Source of the DNA: JAOADN01 sp049323795
Lineage (GTDB): Bacteria; Pseudomonadota; Alphaproteobacteria; Rhodobacterales; Rhodobacteraceae
Direction of reading: 5' to 3'
DNA: 64,000 bases
Assembly (NCBI GenBank): GCA_049323795.1
Contig: JBMOOH010000005.1
Span: 1-64,000 of the forward strand
The position numbers and the translations under genes are program-made. Numbering within the stretch: the first letter of the stretch is position 1; every line of letters starts with the position of its first letter. Below the pieces are notes generated by a model, which saw only the letters and a program-made list of their open reading frames with translations, ran no database searches and was not told the origin of the DNA. Of this stretch, positions 35,331-43,773 are shown piece by piece.

Positions 35331-35636
35331 GTTCAACGCCTCTCTGGTCCCGAGCGCGGATCCGCCGGTGCGCGTCAGCCGATCAGGGCGGACCATGCCT
35401 TGCGCGGGCGACTCGCGTCATGATGTAGATCAAGCATCCTGCGCAGGGCAACAGGCCGTCATCCCCGGGGCCGGTATCCCCCTCCCCCCGGGGGGGGGGC
35501 GCGGGGGGCATACCCGGGGGCCGGCACGCCCGGTCAGGCACCCGCCCCCCGCCCCTCGGCACGTGTCCGGGTGAATGCAGCCCGGCGGCCCTGCAAGGCC
35601 GTCGCCCTCGCCGCGCCGTCCGGCCGGAAGGCGCGG
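35331..35636. other. Promoter region with FNR box and a G-run
   Basis: This 306-bp gap separates the ECF sigma gene from the end of the peptide ABC ATPase gene. It contains the FNR-type box at 35420-35433 and, at 35484-35499, six C followed by ten G. Apart from these I see nothing gene-like. Confidence 0.7.
35420..35433 (-). promoter_or_regulatory. FNR/DNR-type operator upstream of the ECF sigma gene
   Basis: The minus strand reads TTGATCTACATCAT, which matches TTGAT-N4-ATCAA at nine of ten positions. A class II FNR promoter would then start about 41 bases downstream, leaving a leader of roughly 55 bases before the ATG at 35330. It suggests low oxygen or nitric oxide control. Confidence 0.7.
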
Positions 35637-37424
35637 TCAGGCGGGCACCGCCACCAGATGGCTGTCGCCCGTATCGACGAGCCTCGCGCGGACCGGACCC
35701 TCCCCGAGGGGGTGCACCGGACTGGGCACCTCACCGGACGGACGCGGGATCGCCGGTCGGACGGCTGCCGGGTCGGGCACCGGCACGGCCTCGATCAACC
35801 GGCGCGTATAGGGGTGCTGCGGGTTGCCGAAGATCTGGGCCCGCGTGCCCATCTCGACGATCTGGCCGAGATACATCACGGCCACCCGGTCCGAGATGTT
35901 CTCCACCACCGCCATGTCGTGGCTGATGAACAGAAAGGCGACGCCGAATTCCTGCTGCAGAGTCCGGAGCAGGTCGAGGACGCGGGCCTGCACGCTGACA
36001 TCGAGTGCGCTGACGCTCTCGTCGGCGATGATCAGGTCGGGCTGCAGCGCCAGGGCGCGGGCGATGCAGATGCGCTGGCGCTGCCCGCCGGAGAATTCGT
36101 GCGGGTAGCGGTCAAGCTGGTCGGCCGTCAGGCCCACGCGCCTCATGAGGTCTGCCGCGCGCGCACGGCGCGCGTCGGCCGGGCCGATGCCATGGATGAG
36201 GAGCGGCTCGGCAATCTGGTCGCCCGCCGTCATGCGGGGGTCGAGCGCTGCCATCGGGTCCTGGAACACCATCTGGACGCGGCGGCGCAGGGCCGCAAGA
36301 CCGGACCTGTCCGTGTCGGACAGCGCCTTCCCGGCGATCTCGATCCGGCCCTCATGCGGCACCAGGCCGACCATGGCCTTGGCGATCGTCGACTTGCCGC
36401 AACCGGATTCGCCGACGAGCGCCAGCGTCTCGCCCCGGCGGATGTCGAAACTGACGTGCTCCACGGCATGGATCAGGTGGGTTGTCCGGCCGAGAAGGCC
36501 GCCCTTCAGCGGAAAGCGCACCACGACGTCCGAAAGGCGGGCGATCGGTGACCCGCGCGGCGGCGCGCGGCGGGCGCCCTGCCCCATGCGCGGCACCGCG
36601 GCAAGGAGGTCGCGTGTGTACTGGGCCTTGGGCGCCGCGAAGAGGGATGCGACCGGCGCTTCCTCGACCATCGCGCCGCTGCGCATGACGATGACGCGGT
36701 CGGCCATTTCCGCCACCACGCCCATGTCGTGGGTGATCAGGATGATCGCGGTGCCGGTCTCGCGCTGGAGGTCGCGCAGAAGGTCGAGGACCTCTCGCTG
36801 GACCGTCACGTCGAGCGCGGTGGTCGGTTCGTCGGCGATCAGCACCTCGGGCCGGAGGGCGAGCGCCATGGCGATCATGACCCGCTGGCGCATGCCCCCG
36901 GAGAGTTCGTGCGGATACTGGGTCAGGCGCCGCTCGGGCTGCGACAGGCGCACGGCGCGGAGCGCCCGAAGTGCGCGGGCCCGCGCCTCGGTCCGGCCGA
37001 CCGGCTCATGCGCGCGGATCGCCTCGGCAAGCTGCGTGCCCACCGTCATGACCGGGTTCAGGCTGGTCATCGGCTCCTGGAAGATCATGGCGATGCGGTC
37101 GCCGCGGATCGCGCGGAGACGCGCCTCGGGCAGGCCGGTCAGCTCGGTTTCCCCCAGATGGACCGCGCCGCCCGTCACCCGGACCGCGGGCGGGAGAAGG
37201 CCCATGATGGCGAGCGAGGTGATGGACTTGCCCGACCCGCTTTCGCCCGCGATGCAGAGCGTCTCGCCGCGGCGCAGGGTGAAGGAAAGGCCGTCGACGA
37301 GCGGCAGCGATCCTTCCCCGGCCCTGACCGAGACCGTCAGCCCCCGCACCGTCAGGACAGGCGGCTGCTCCGGGACCGTGGCGACCCCGGAGCCCGCGGT
37401 TTCGACGCCCGTCGCAGCCGTCAT
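35637..37424 (-). CDS. Fused dipeptide-type ABC transporter ATPase (DppD-DppF)
   Basis: 595 aa with two complete ABC domains in one chain. Domain one has Walker A GESGSGKS, signature LSGGMRQR and Walker B VLIADEP; domain two has GESGCGKS, FSGGQRQR and LIIADES. It powers the two permeases encoded upstream in the same operon. The ATG overlaps the amidase stop by four bases. Domain two has Ser after the catalytic Glu (ADES) instead of Pro, a common variant. Last gene of the amide operon. Confidence 0.93.
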   Translation of the reverse strand: MTAATGVETAGSGVATVPEQPPVLTVRGLTVSVRAGEGSLPLVDGLSFTLRRGETLCIAGESGSGKSITSLAIMGLLPPAVRVTGGAVHLGETELTGLPEARLRAIRGDRIAMIFQEPMTSLNPVMTVGTQLAEAIRAHEPVGRTEARARALRALRAVRLSQPERRLTQYPHELSGGMRQRVMIAMALALRPEVLIADEPTTALDVTVQREVLDLLRDLQRETGTAIILITHDMGVVAEMADRVIVMRSGAMVEEAPVASLFAAPKAQYTRDLLAAVPRMGQGARRAPPRGSPIARLSDVVVRFPLKGGLLGRTTHLIHAVEHVSFDIRRGETLALVGESGCGKSTIAKAMVGLVPHEGRIEIAGKALSDTDRSGLAALRRRVQMVFQDPMAALDPRMTAGDQIAEPLLIHGIGPADARRARAADLMRRVGLTADQLDRYPHEFSGGQRQRICIARALALQPDLIIADESVSALDVSVQARVLDLLRTLQQEFGVAFLFISHDMAVVENISDRVAVMYLGQIVEMGTRAQIFGNPQHPYTRRLIEAVPVPDPAAVRPAIPRPSGEVPSPVHPLGEGPVRARLVDTGDSHLVAVPA

Positions 37425-38380
37425 TCGAAGACGCAGCGCGGAAAGTAGAACGAGACCACCCAGTTCGGCATGTCCACGATCTCGGAGATGCGCAGATCAC
37501 CGCAGACCGAACAGAGCATGTAGGCATCAACCGCCGCCATGCCGCGCTGCGCGCAGAGCAGGTCGATCATGTGCGACACCGCCGCGCGCGCGCCCGTCAT
37601 CAGGTCCGGGCCGATGCCGGTCGTGGCCTCGTAGCCCCTGGCGTCAAGATGGCGGGTGACCGGGCCCGGCGTGGTGAAGCGCGGAGTCCCGAGGCCGGCG
37701 CCCTTCACCAGGTCGAGCGTCAGCACGACATCCATCGGGCTTTCGATGGCGGTCCCGCAGACTTCTCCGTCACCCTGCGCGGCATGGGTGTCGCCGACGC
37801 TGAACAGCGCGCCCTCGACCTCGACCGGCAGATAGAGGGTGACGCCGGCGGTCAGGTCGCGGATGTCGAGGTTGCCGCCGACGCGCCGGGGCGGAACGAC
37901 CGAGTGGAGGCCCTTCTCGGCGGGCGCGTTGCCGATGGTGCCCGAGAAGGGCTTGAGCGGCACGCGCGCCTCCTTTCCCCAGAGCGCGGGCGCCATGCTG
38001 GCCGGGTCGTAGGACCAGAGGTTCAGGGCGGCGTCCCGGAACTGGTCGGCAAGCAGCCCGAAGCCCGGAATGTTCGCCGTCCAGCCGAACCCCCTGCCGT
38101 CGAACTGCCGGGGCGCGAAGCCTTCGAGCGTGACCTTGAGCGCGTCGCCGGGTCGGGCGCCTTCGACATGGATCGGCCCCGAGACCGGGTTGATCCTGCC
38201 GAAGTCGAGGTTGGCCACGTCCGCAAGGGTGGACGACGGGCCAAGCTGGCCCGCCGAGGAATCATGACAATGGAACTCGATCGTCGATCCGGGCGCGACG
38301 CGCAGCGCGGGCGGCAGGGAATTGTCCCAGCCGAAGTGGTGCTGCGCACCGTGGATGGTGTAGCCGCAGGCCTTGCACAT
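37421..38380 (-). CDS. Acetamidase/formamidase family amidohydrolase
   Basis: 319 aa. FmdA/AmdA enzymes hydrolyse short amides to ammonia and acid. Family motifs include IEFHCHDSSAGQL, GPIHVEGARPGDAL, GNLDIRDL, LFSVGDTHAAQGDGEVCGTAIE and AYMLCSVCGDLRISEIVD. It begins immediately after the solute-binding protein stop and lies between transporter genes, so the operon likely imports an amide and splits it. The exact substrate is not visible. Confidence 0.92.
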   Translation of the reverse strand: MCKACGYTIHGAQHHFGWDNSLPPALRVAPGSTIEFHCHDSSAGQLGPSSTLADVANLDFGRINPVSGPIHVEGARPGDALKVTLEGFAPRQFDGRGFGWTANIPGFGLLADQFRDAALNLWSYDPASMAPALWGKEARVPLKPFSGTIGNAPAEKGLHSVVPPRRVGGNLDIRDLTAGVTLYLPVEVEGALFSVGDTHAAQGDGEVCGTAIESPMDVVLTLDLVKGAGLGTPRFTTPGPVTRHLDARGYEATTGIGPDLMTGARAAVSHMIDLLCAQRGMAAVDAYMLCSVCGDLRISEIVDMPNWVVSFYFPRCVFE

Positions 38381-39994
38381 CTACTGCTTGACCCAGACGT
38401 AATCGTAGTTGACCGGGATCGAGACGGGATCGACGTAGAGCGCATCCTCGCCGCCCATCCGTTCGGACTTCATCGTGTAGCGCTCCTCGTTGAAGACCGG
38501 CACCCAGGGCGCGTCCTCCATCACGCTCATGTAGATGTCCGACCACATCTTCAGCCGGTCAGCCGCCTTGGCCGGATCGAAGATGCTGTCGGCCTCGACC
38601 GCCTTGGCGTCGAGCGCCTCGTTGCAGTATTTCGACCAGTTCCAGCCCCCCTCGGCGGCGCCCGCGCAGCCGAGGATGGGGCCGTAGAAGTTGGACGGGT
38701 CGGGGAAGTCCGCGATCCAGGCCATGCCGCCCGACCAGATCATCGGGGCGGTGCCCGCGCCGCCCGCCTCGATCACGTTCGCCTGGGCGAGGCTCTGGAT
38801 GCTGGCCTTGATCCCGATGGCGGCGAGATCCTGCTGGATGGCCTGCGCGATGCGCGGGTTCGGGTCGGTGTTCATCACGTAGAGATCCGTCTCGAACCCG
38901 TCGGGAAGGCCCGCATCGGCGAGCATCTTCCGCGCGCCCTCGACGTCGTAGGGATAGCCGGCGTAGCCCTCGGTGTAGCCCGGCATCGACGGCGGCAGCG
39001 GCTGCGTCGCCGGAACGGCGCGGCCGTTGATGATCTGGATGATGCGTTCCTTGTTGATGGCCATGTTCACGGCCCGGCGCACCTCGACCTTGTCGAAGGG
39101 CGGGGTCTTGACGTTCATCGTGATGTAGCCCGTGTGCAGCTGGCCGCCGATGACCACGCGACCGGCCTGCGCCGGATCGGCCATCACCTCGGTGAACTTC
39201 GCCGGCGGGATGCCGTCGCCGGGGACGTCGACCTCGCCGTTCTGGAGACGGAGAAGCGCGACCACCGGCTCCTGCCCGACCTCGAACACCACCTGATCGA
39301 GGAAGGGCACGCCCGGCCGCCAGTAGTCGGGGTTCTTCTCGAAGACGAGCCGCTGCCCGAGCGTCCATTCGGCCAGCCTGAAGGCGCCCGTGCCGACCGG
39401 CTTCTTGCCGAAGTCGGCCCCGGCCGCGTCCACCGCCTCCTTCGGCACGACCGATGCGAAGTTGAGCGCCATCACGTGCAGGAACGTCGCATCGGGGCGG
39501 CTGAGGGTGATCTTCACCGTCAGCGGATCGACCACCTCGACCCCCGACAGCCCCCCCTCGCCCGCCTTGTCGAACCCGGCGACCGAGCCGAAGAAGCCTG
39601 CGCCCGGCGACTGCGTTGCGGGGTTCGTCACCCGGTCGAGGGAATACTTGACGTCCTCGGCCGTCATCTCGCGGCCGTTGTGGAACTTCACCCCGGCACG
39701 CAGCTTGAAGGTGTAGACGAGGCCATCCTCGGAAATCTTGTAGCTCTCCGCCAGGCCGGGGCGCAGGGTCGTGGTGCCGGGAACGTAGTCCATCAGGCCG
39801 TCGAAGAGCGACTTGATCATCGACCAGTTCTGCCAGTCGTACCCGATCGCCGGATCGAGCGTCGCGACATCGTCCTTGTAGGTGATGACGATGGAGCCGC
39901 CGGGCCTGGCCGCCGGATCGGGGGTGTAATCCTGCGCGAACGCCGGGAAGGCCAGCGACAGGACGAGCGAGGTCGTTGCGAGAAGCGATTTCAT
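38381..39994 (-). CDS. Solute-binding protein of a peptide/amide ABC transporter (SBP family 5)
   Basis: 537 aa. A Sec signal peptide MKSLLATTSLVLSLAFPAFA precedes the mature protein. Family 5 features: SIVITYKDDVATLDPAIGYD, YTFKLRAGVKFHNGREMTAEDVKYSLDRV, VPTGTGAF-like VGTGAFRLAEW, and RRAVNMAINKERII. It captures the substrate in the periplasm for the permeases encoded upstream. Because a formamidase gene follows directly, the ligand is more likely an amide or small N-compound than a peptide. Confidence 0.92.
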   Translation of the reverse strand: MKSLLATTSLVLSLAFPAFAQDYTPDPAARPGGSIVITYKDDVATLDPAIGYDWQNWSMIKSLFDGLMDYVPGTTTLRPGLAESYKISEDGLVYTFKLRAGVKFHNGREMTAEDVKYSLDRVTNPATQSPGAGFFGSVAGFDKAGEGGLSGVEVVDPLTVKITLSRPDATFLHVMALNFASVVPKEAVDAAGADFGKKPVGTGAFRLAEWTLGQRLVFEKNPDYWRPGVPFLDQVVFEVGQEPVVALLRLQNGEVDVPGDGIPPAKFTEVMADPAQAGRVVIGGQLHTGYITMNVKTPPFDKVEVRRAVNMAINKERIIQIINGRAVPATQPLPPSMPGYTEGYAGYPYDVEGARKMLADAGLPDGFETDLYVMNTDPNPRIAQAIQQDLAAIGIKASIQSLAQANVIEAGGAGTAPMIWSGGMAWIADFPDPSNFYGPILGCAGAAEGGWNWSKYCNEALDAKAVEADSIFDPAKAADRLKMWSDIYMSVMEDAPWVPVFNEERYTMKSERMGGEDALYVDPVSIPVNYDYVWVKQ

Positions 39995-40013
39995 GCGTCT
40001 TTTCTCCTGTTGG

Positions 40014-40934
40014 TCACTTCAGCTTTATCCGTGGGTCGATGAAGGGGGCGGCGAGGTCGGCAAGCAGGTTGCCGAGAACGATGGCGAACGCCGAGACCAG
40101 CGTGACGCCCAGGATGATCGGGATGTCGATCCGCTGGATCGCCTGCCAGGCGAGCTGGCCGATGCCGGGCCAGCCGAAGACGGACTCGACGATCACGATC
40201 CCGCCCATGAAGATGCCGATGTCGATGCCGATCATGGCGATGACCGGAAGGATGGCGTTGGGCAGCGCGTGCGCGAGGATGACGCGGGCGCGGCTCAGCC
40301 CCTTGGCGCGGGCGGTGCGGATGAAGTCCGCGCGCAGGACGTCGATCATCGACGACCGCATCATCCGGCTGTACCAGCCCGACCCGAGGATGCCGAGCGT
40401 CACCGCGGGCAGGACGAGGTGGGCGAAGGTGCCGTAGCCGCCGATCGGGAACCAGCCGAGCCTGACCGCGAAGACATAGAGCAGAAGCAGGCTGACGACG
40501 AACTGCGGGGCGGACACCGTGACGAAGGACGCCATCATCAGCGTCTGGTCGAGCACCGTCCCGCGGCGCAGCGCCGCGACGATGCCGAGCGTCAGGCCAA
40601 TGACGAGTTCGCAGAAGATCGCGCCGAGCATGAGAAGCAGGGTCGCCGGAAGACGGGACCGGATCAGTTCGGCAACCTCGGTCTTCTGCAGGTAGCTGCG
40701 GCCTAGATCCCCCTGCACGAGGCCCGCAAGATAGCGCCCGTACTGCACGATGAAGGGCTGATCCAGCCCGAGTTCCCGGCGGATGTTCTCGACCGTCTCG
40801 GCGGTGGCCGAACGTCCGGCGATCTGGCGCACCGGGTCGGCCGGCAGAACGTAGAGCAGGACGTAGGTGACGAAGGTCACGCCGAGCAGGATCAGGACCG
40901 ACTGGAGCAGCCGGCGGACCAGATAGACAGCCAT
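40014..40934 (-). CDS. ABC transporter permease, DppB type
   Basis: 306 aa, six transmembrane segments. The start at 40934 gives MAVYLVRRLLQSVLILLGVT, the usual DppB N-terminus. The EAA-type coupling loop is visible in IRTARAKGLSRARVILAHALPNAI. It pairs with the DppC-type permease whose gene ends 31 bases upstream. The gap between the two contains a 15-bp tandem repeat. Confidence 0.93.
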   Translation of the reverse strand: MAVYLVRRLLQSVLILLGVTFVTYVLLYVLPADPVRQIAGRSATAETVENIRRELGLDQPFIVQYGRYLAGLVQGDLGRSYLQKTEVAELIRSRLPATLLLMLGAIFCELVIGLTLGIVAALRRGTVLDQTLMMASFVTVSAPQFVVSLLLLYVFAVRLGWFPIGGYGTFAHLVLPAVTLGILGSGWYSRMMRSSMIDVLRADFIRTARAKGLSRARVILAHALPNAILPVIAMIGIDIGIFMGGIVIVESVFGWPGIGQLAWQAIQRIDIPIILGVTLVSAFAIVLGNLLADLAAPFIDPRIKLK

Positions 40935-40950
40935 CACCGCTGCGCCCCCG

Positions 40951-40980
40951 TCATTCGCTTCCCCGTCATTCGCTTCCCCG
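40951..40980. repeat. 15-bp perfect tandem duplication covering a permease stop codon
   Basis: TCATTCGCTTCCCCG occurs twice. On the minus strand the DppC-type gene ends GSE-stop in the first copy it meets, and the second copy repeats the same codons and stop in frame. Confidence 0.9.
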
Positions 40981-41850
40981 CTGCGTCGGGTCGAGCACGT
41001 CGCGCAGGGCGTCGCCGACGAGGTTGAAGCCAAGCGCGAGAAGGATGATCGCGGCGCCGGGGATGAAGACCAGCCAGGGCGCCGTCTGGAAGTAGGTCTG
41101 GTTCTCGAAGATGATGTTGCCCCAGCTGGGCGTGGGGGGCTGAACGCCGATGCCGAGGAACGAGAGCGTGGCTTCGAGCAGCACGGTCGTGGAGATCCCG
41201 AGCGTACCCCAGACGATGATCGTCGGAACGAGATGCGGCAGGATGTGCCGGACCAGGATGCGGCCCGTCCCCGCCCCGAGCGTGCGGCTGGCCGCGATGA
41301 AGTCGCGCGTCGCGAGCGATGTCGTTTCGGTGAAGATCACCCGCGCGGTCTGGACCCAGTTCACGAGGGCGATGACCATCGCGACGATCCAGAGCGACGG
41401 CTGGAAGATCGCGGCGAGGCTGATGGCGAGGAGAAGTGCGGGGAAGGCCATCATCAGGTCGGTGAACCGCATCAGGACGGCGCCGACCCAGCCGCGATGG
41501 TAGCCCGCCACGATGCCCACCACCGTTCCGATCAGGAGGGCCATGCCGTTGGCGGCCACGCCGATGACGAGAGAGGTCCGCGCCCCGTAGAGGATCCGGC
41601 TGAAGAGATCGCGCCCCAGAAGGTCGGTCCCGAAGAGGAACCGCCCATCGGGCGGGAGCGGCGATCCCTCGATCGTGAGGCCGTCGAAGAGCTGGGCGTC
41701 CGGTGCGTAGGGCGCGACGAACGGGGCCGCGATCGCGCCGGCGACGACAAGGGCGATCAGGGACAGTCCCAGAAGGGCCAGCTTGCGCCGCAGAAGCCGC
41801 GCCAGGACGCCCGGCGGGGGGGCGCGGTCAGCGCTGGTGAAGCTGGTCAT
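40966..41850 (-). CDS. ABC transporter permease, DppC type
   Basis: 294 aa. The ATG at 41850 has GAGG six bases before it and lies inside the end of the AmiR-like gene; an ATG at 41856 is also in frame. The N-terminal stretch LLRRKLALLGLSLIALVVAG, the LFGTDLLGRDLFSRILYGAR periplasmic motif and the coupling loop ASRTLGAGTGRILVRHILPH are typical. Its end carries a perfect 15-bp duplication. Confidence 0.93.
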   Translation of the reverse strand: MTSFTSADRAPPPGVLARLLRRKLALLGLSLIALVVAGAIAAPFVAPYAPDAQLFDGLTIEGSPLPPDGRFLFGTDLLGRDLFSRILYGARTSLVIGVAANGMALLIGTVVGIVAGYHRGWVGAVLMRFTDLMMAFPALLLAISLAAIFQPSLWIVAMVIALVNWVQTARVIFTETTSLATRDFIAASRTLGAGTGRILVRHILPHLVPTIIVWGTLGISTTVLLEATLSFLGIGVQPPTPSWGNIIFENQTYFQTAPWLVFIPGAAIILLALGFNLVGDALRDVLDPTQRGSE

Positions 41851-42451
41851 CGCCATCCTCGTCCCCGGAGGGGCTGCCGCTCAGCCGGGCCACCACGCGC
41901 GTCGCCGCATCCTCGAAGGTGACACGCCACGACATGGCCATCTGCCGGAGCTGGCCATAGGCGGCCGCGTCGTCCCTTGCCCCCTGCGCGACAAGAAGCG
42001 TGACCGCCCTGACGACGGTCTGGCGATCGCCGAGCCGACGGCGGAGATCCTCGATCTGGGCCGAAAGCGCGCGCTGGGCGTCGAAGGCGGCGCGGGCGAT
42101 CAGCAGGGCCGAGAAGACGCCGTTGTCGCCAACGGGCTTGAGAAGGTGCGCGTGCGCGCCGGTCCTCTGCGCCCATTCGATCCGCCCCGGAGCCTCGGAC
42201 CCGATGAGCGCCACCAGCGGCATCGGGCTTTGGCCGGGCATCCACGGAAACTGCTCGTCGTGGCCCATGTCGGCGTCGAAGAAGACGAAGTCCGCCCCGA
42301 GAGCCGCGGGGGCCAGTTCGGGCCAGGACTGGGTCACCGAGAGGCCGATGGCGCGGAGCTGCCGCTCCAGCGCATGTACGGTCGGATGCGGGCGGTGCAG
42401 CACCACAGCCGCGGCGCTGCCCAGATGATGCATGCGGAGCGGCGGCCTCAT
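41828..42451 (-). CDS. amiR: ANTAR-domain antitermination regulator, AmiR-like
   Basis: 207 aa. The N-terminal part (about 1-130) is a pseudo-receiver like AmiR: PTVHALERQLRAIGLSV, DFVFFDADMGHDEQ and LIGSEAPGRIEWAQRTGAHAHLLKPV. A coiled coil follows, then an ANTAR-like helical bundle (VVRAVTLLVAQGARDD, AYGQLRQMAMSWRVTFEDAA). ANTAR proteins bind RNA hairpins and prevent transcription termination. The start overlaps the amiC-like gene by four bases, as in the classical amiC-amiR pair. Confidence 0.87.
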   Translation of the reverse strand: MRPPLRMHHLGSAAAVVLHRPHPTVHALERQLRAIGLSVTQSWPELAPAALGADFVFFDADMGHDEQFPWMPGQSPMPLVALIGSEAPGRIEWAQRTGAHAHLLKPVGDNGVFSALLIARAAFDAQRALSAQIEDLRRRLGDRQTVVRAVTLLVAQGARDDAAAYGQLRQMAMSWRVTFEDAATRVVARLSGSPSGDEDGDDQLHQR

Positions 42452-43530
42452 GACACCACCCTCAGCACCGGACCGGCGGCCTGCCGGCGCGTGTGCGTCA
42501 GGTAGGGGTCGCCCGCAACGGCCGGAAGGGCCCTGATGGTCCGGAACACCCCGCCTTCGACCTGGGCGATGATGACCGGAAGGGCGGTGTGGTGCGTCAC
42601 GCTGTCGATCGCCGACCGGCCGGCAGCCTGCAGAAGCGCGCCGAGGCTCATGTCCTCGGCGCCCCTGCGCCCGTGCAGGAGGCGGGAAAGCTCCATCACC
42701 GCCGCATGGGCAGCGGCCTCGGGCGACGACCGGAATTCGTCTGCGCCCGGGGCGCGGAAATAGGGGCCGGCGGCCACCAGCCCTTCGGCCGCCGCGCCGA
42801 TGGCGGGCAGTTCGGCCTCGGTCAGGTTGCAGGACAGGATCGGGCAGCGGCCCTCCGCGAAGGCCGGTTCCCCGATCCTGAGCCGGTGCATGGCCGACAG
42901 GAACTCGTAGGTCGAGGTACCGACGAGGTTGTTCAGGATGAAGTCCGGCCGGGAATGGCGGATCTCCTCGACCATGCGCCCGACCTCGCGCGAGCCGAGG
43001 GGCAGGTAGCGCTCGCCGACGATCTCGCCGCCCGCGGTGCCGATCCGCTCGCGCGCGAGCCGGTTCATCTCCCAGCCCCAGATGTAGTTCGATCCGGTCA
43101 GGTAGGCCCGCGCCCCGTAGGCCGGCAGCGCCCAGTCGAGAAGCGGCAGAAGGTGCTGGTTCGGGCAGGCATGGGTATAGACGACATGGTCCGACGCCTC
43201 GAAGCCCTCGTAGGGCAGCGCATACCAGAGGGTGCCGCCGAATTTCTCCAGAACCGGGATGACTTCCTTCCGGCTCCACGACGTGACGCAGCCGATGATG
43301 TGGCGCGCGCCGGTGTTGCGGAGAAGATCCTCGCAGAGCGGCGCGTAGCGGTCCACATCCCCGCCCGGATCACGTTCGACGGGCAGCAGCGCGAGGTCGA
43401 GCTCCGGATCCGCATTGACCCGGGCGATGGCCGCAAGGGCCCCGGACCTACACGCCTCGGAGAACAGCGCATAGCCGCCCGAGCGGGAATAGAGCAGACC
43501 CAGTCCGATCTTGCGCTTGTCCTTGCCCAC
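42448..43530 (-). CDS. amiC: Amide-sensing negative regulator, AmiC-like binding protein
   Basis: 360 aa from the GTG at 43530. AmiC is a cytoplasmic binding-protein homologue that holds AmiR inactive until an amide binds. The start KRKIGLGLLYSRSGGYALFSE, the lack of a signal peptide, and motifs VTSWSRKEVIPVLEKF, LWYALPYEGFEASDHVVY and GSNYIWGWEMNRLARE all fit. Longer upstream frames are excluded because the likely -35 box lies at 43645-43650. First gene of the amiC-amiR-permease-SBP-amidase-ATPase operon. Confidence 0.87.
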   Translation of the reverse strand: MGKDKRKIGLGLLYSRSGGYALFSEACRSGALAAIARVNADPELDLALLPVERDPGGDVDRYAPLCEDLLRNTGARHIIGCVTSWSRKEVIPVLEKFGGTLWYALPYEGFEASDHVVYTHACPNQHLLPLLDWALPAYGARAYLTGSNYIWGWEMNRLARERIGTAGGEIVGERYLPLGSREVGRMVEEIRHSRPDFILNNLVGTSTYEFLSAMHRLRIGEPAFAEGRCPILSCNLTEAELPAIGAAAEGLVAAGPYFRAPGADEFRSSPEAAAHAAVMELSRLLHGRRGAEDMSLGALLQAAGRSAIDSVTHHTALPVIIAQVEGGVFRTIRALPAVAGDPYLTHTRRQAAGPVLRVVS

Positions 43531-43552
43531 GCCACCCGCCCGAACGACAAGA

Positions 43553-43586
43553 GCCCTGCGGCCGACCTCGTGGTCGGCGACAGGGC
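43553..43586 (-). promoter_or_regulatory. Leader hairpin upstream of amiC
   Basis: GCCCTG-TC-GCCGACC, loop ACGA, GGTCGGC-CG-CAGGGC form a 13-bp interrupted stem, followed by TCTTGTCGTT. It lies between the promoter and the GTG. Being in an AmiR-controlled operon it may be an attenuator. Read as a hexaloop (CACGAG) it has G at position 4 but not A at position 1, so it is not a clean ANTAR target. Confidence 0.55.
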
Positions 43587-43622
43587 CCGGTTGCCATGCG
43601 GCTCTTCGCCAGATTTGCCCGG

Positions 43623-43650
43623 ATGGTATCCCTCCCGTGGATTGGGTCAA
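43623..43650 (-). promoter_or_regulatory. Predicted promoter of the amide operon
   Basis: On the minus strand TTGACC (43650-43645) and TACCAT (43628-43623) are 16 bases apart. The start point near 43616 leaves a leader of about 85 bases that includes the hairpin at 43553-43586. Confidence 0.6.
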
Positions 43651-43773
43651 GTGCGCACTGCGCGCCCTCCCCCCGTCCGCCCGTGCTCCGAGGCCGGAAA
43701 CCTGCCCGGTTCGGCGGCAGGGCGAGGAAGCCGGGGGGGGGCGCGGGCTCCGGAATCCGGTCCCGGCAGGCCC

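Noticed and set aside
37571..40042. Plus-strand frame of 823 codons
   Set aside because: It is antisense to the amidase and binding protein genes; no motif.
43553..43586. Canonical ANTAR target RNA
   Set aside because: Only one clear hairpin and the loop lacks A at position 1; kept only as a leader hairpin.
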